Positions 5,501 through 6,390 of a stretch of 6,390 nt of DNA are shown here, in pieces. Under the pieces are notes generated by a model. It was not told where the DNA came from. It did no database searches and saw only the letters and a list, made by a program, of their open reading frames with translations. Numbering within the stretch: the first letter of the stretch is position 1; every line of letters starts with the position of its first letter. Both the position numbers and the translations under genes were made by a program. The stretch lies in the NCBI GenBank assembly GCA_002424495.1, contig DIKH01000174.1:9371-15760 (forward strand), in the 5' to 3' direction. The stretch is from Desulfobacteraceae bacterium UBA5623. Lineage in GTDB: Bacteria; Desulfobacterota; DSM-4660; Desulfatiglandales; Desulfatiglandaceae.

Positions 5501-5505
5501 GGGGG
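5501..5505 (+). promoter_or_regulatory. Weak ribosome binding site GGGGG before the carboxyltransferase start
   Basis: GGGGG lies seven bases upstream of the ATG at 5513-5515 and can pair with CCUCC through one G-U pair. An in-frame stop (TAA at 5486-5488) lies upstream and no start codon lies between it and 5513, so this ATG is the first possible start. Confidence 0.5.
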
Positions 5506-5512
5506 CGTTATT

Positions 5513-6390
5513 ATGAGTCAGAGAGTGAAGAGTTGGGAAGAATATATAGAGGATTTTGAAAAAAGAAAGGCTGAGATTTTTGCAATGGGTGGGGAAAAGG
5601 CGGTCGCCCTTCAGCATGAAAGGGGAAAGCTGACTGCCCGCGAGAGAATTGATCTGTTTTTTGATCCTGGAACCTTTGAAGAGGTCTTCACATTTATCAA
5701 ACACAAGGAAGTTGACTTCGGAATGGACAAAAAAAAGATCCCCTCCGAAGGTGTGGTCACCGGGTTCGGAAAGGTTAATGGCCGTTATGTTTGTGTATGG
5801 TCGCAGGATTTTACCTCATCAGGCGGCACCATGTCCGACTTCCATGGCATGAAGGCCTCAAGTATCATTGTTGACCATGCCATGAAGATGCGTGTGCCTG
5901 TTGTCGGCATGATGGATTCAGGCGGCGCAAGACTCCAGGAAGGCATGCAGGCAGGGCACATGGGCTATGGAAGGATGCTCAATGCACACACATATGCCTC
6001 AGGCTCTGTTCCGCAGATCGCCATGATGATGGGGCCATGCGGCGGCGGCCAGGGTTATGTGCCCGCCATGACAGATATCGTCCTCATGGTTGAGGGCAGA
6101 AGCAACATGTATATCGGCGGCCCCGCCTTTGTAAAGCAGAGTATCGGTGAGATCGCAACAATCGAGGAACTGGGCGGGAGCAAGATGCACTCCAAGATCA
6201 CAGGTATCTGCGATCTTGAAGTAAAAGACGATCAGACATGCATCGAGGAGACAAAGAAGATCTTGTCTTACCTGCCCTCAAGTTTTGAATCAGAGCTCCC
6301 GATCATCAGCTCCACAGACAAACCGGACAGGAGATTACCTCAGCTTCTGGATATCGTGCCTACCAATATGAGAAAGCCTTACGATATGAA
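5513..6390 (+). CDS. Biotin-dependent acyl-CoA carboxyltransferase subunit (PccB/MmdA type), 3' end outside the window
   Basis: The visible 292 residues cover the N-terminal half of a carboxyltransferase of roughly 510-540 residues in its family. Signatures are G-K-L-T-A-R-E-R-I-D (38-47), D-F-G-M-D-K-K-K-I-P-S-E-G-V-V-T-G (68-84), S-Q-D-F-T (97-101) and the oxyanion-type motif D-S-G-G-A-R-L-Q-E-G (135-144). These are followed by M-G-P-C-G-G-G-Q-G-Y (173-182), E-E-L-G-G (218-222) and I-V-P-T-N-M-R-K-P-Y-D (281-291). Such subunits transfer a carboxyl group between biotin and propionyl-, methylmalonyl-, glutaconyl- or related acyl-CoAs. Depending on partners they belong to an ATP-driven carboxylase or a sodium-pumping decarboxylase. 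The N-terminus looks like the PccB/MmdA type, not the longer Acidaminococcus GcdA type. Slight deviations such as G-P-C-G-G-G-Q-G-Y for the usual G-P-C-A-G-G-A-V-Y hint at a distinct substrate. No biotin carrier or membrane subunit is visible. The gene is divergent from the dehydrogenase cluster, so the metabolic link is an inference from adjacency. Confidence 0.92.
   Translation, partial: MSQRVKSWEEYIEDFEKRKAEIFAMGGEKAVALQHERGKLTARERIDLFFDPGTFEEVFTFIKHKEVDFGMDKKKIPSEGVVTGFGKVNGRYVCVWSQDFTSSGGTMSDFHGMKASSIIVDHAMKMRVPVVGMMDSGGARLQEGMQAGHMGYGRMLNAHTYASGSVPQIAMMMGPCGGGQGYVPAMTDIVLMVEGRSNMYIGGPAFVKQSIGEIATIEELGGSKMHSKITGICDLEVKDDQTCIEETKKILSYLPSSFESELPIISSTDKPDRRLPQLLDIVPTNMRKPYDM

Larger units (their letters stand above)
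5288..5512. other. Divergent AT-rich intergenic regulatory region
   Basis: This 225-base stretch separates the minus-strand cluster from the plus-strand carboxyltransferase gene. No open reading frame of note is present. It holds the plus-strand promoter at 5442-5470, and GTCAA/TTGAC arms (5426-5430 and 5442-5446) that overlap its -35 element and could be an operator half-site pair. On the minus strand I see AT-rich candidate -10 boxes (for example near 5320-5326 and 5408-5413) but no pair with correct spacing to a good -35, so the ACAD2 promoter is not placed. Confidence 0.6.

Noticed and set aside
5513..6390. Calling the plus-strand gene gcdA (glutaconyl-CoA decarboxylase alpha)
   Set aside because: The N-terminal half matches the PccB/MmdA type (K-L-T-A-R-E-R, D-F-G-M-x-K-K-K-I-P, S-G-G-A-R) and not the longer Acidaminococcus GcdA sequence. 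The substrate cannot be read from the visible part.

Overview
The window reads as a catabolic acyl-CoA island from an anaerobic bacterium. The gene set fits a sulfate-reducing or syntrophic deltaproteobacterium (Desulfobacterota): paired acyl-CoA dehydrogenases, a glutaconate CoA-transferase-like pair, an electron-transferring flavoprotein of the type that carries a C-terminal extension, and a biotin-dependent carboxyltransferase subunit. That taxonomic placement is inferred from gene content only; the window holds no marker gene.

Layout. Five complete genes lie on the minus strand and are read from right to left: acyl-CoA dehydrogenase 2 (ACAD2, 4154-5287), acyl-CoA dehydrogenase 1 (ACAD1, 2964-4112), CoA-transferase A subunit (1807-2700), CoA-transferase B subunit (947-1792) and etfB (50-850). 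The first five codons of a probable etfA sit at the left edge. A divergent gene on the plus strand (5513 to the right edge) encodes the first 292 residues of a propionyl/methylmalonyl-CoA type carboxyltransferase. A 225-base AT-rich region (5288-5512) separates the two transcription directions and carries a good sigma-70 type promoter for the carboxyltransferase. A second regulatory gap (2701-2963) lies before the CoA-transferase genes and holds a CAAAC-N4-GTTTG operator-like palindrome. A perfect 14-bp hairpin sits between the CoA-transferase genes and etfB.

How the genes may work together. The dehydrogenases would oxidise an acyl-CoA and pass electrons to EtfAB. The CoA-transferase-like pair would act on a CoA thioester or free acid, and the carboxyltransferase would add or remove a carboxyl group. 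This resembles dicarboxylyl-CoA or ring-derived acyl-CoA degradation, but the substrate cannot be read from the sequence.

Two points stand out. First, the two dehydrogenases have complementary defects. ACAD1 has lost the family motifs of the middle (flavin-contacting) domain but keeps the C-terminal FAD-binding motifs, and ACAD2 is the reverse. This predicts an obligate heteromer with one working FAD site per ACAD1/ACAD2 pair. Second, the B subunit of the CoA-transferase pair has no glutamate where family I CoA-transferases carry their catalytic one. It may therefore not be a transferase, and could be closer in chemistry to the hydrolase IpdAB.
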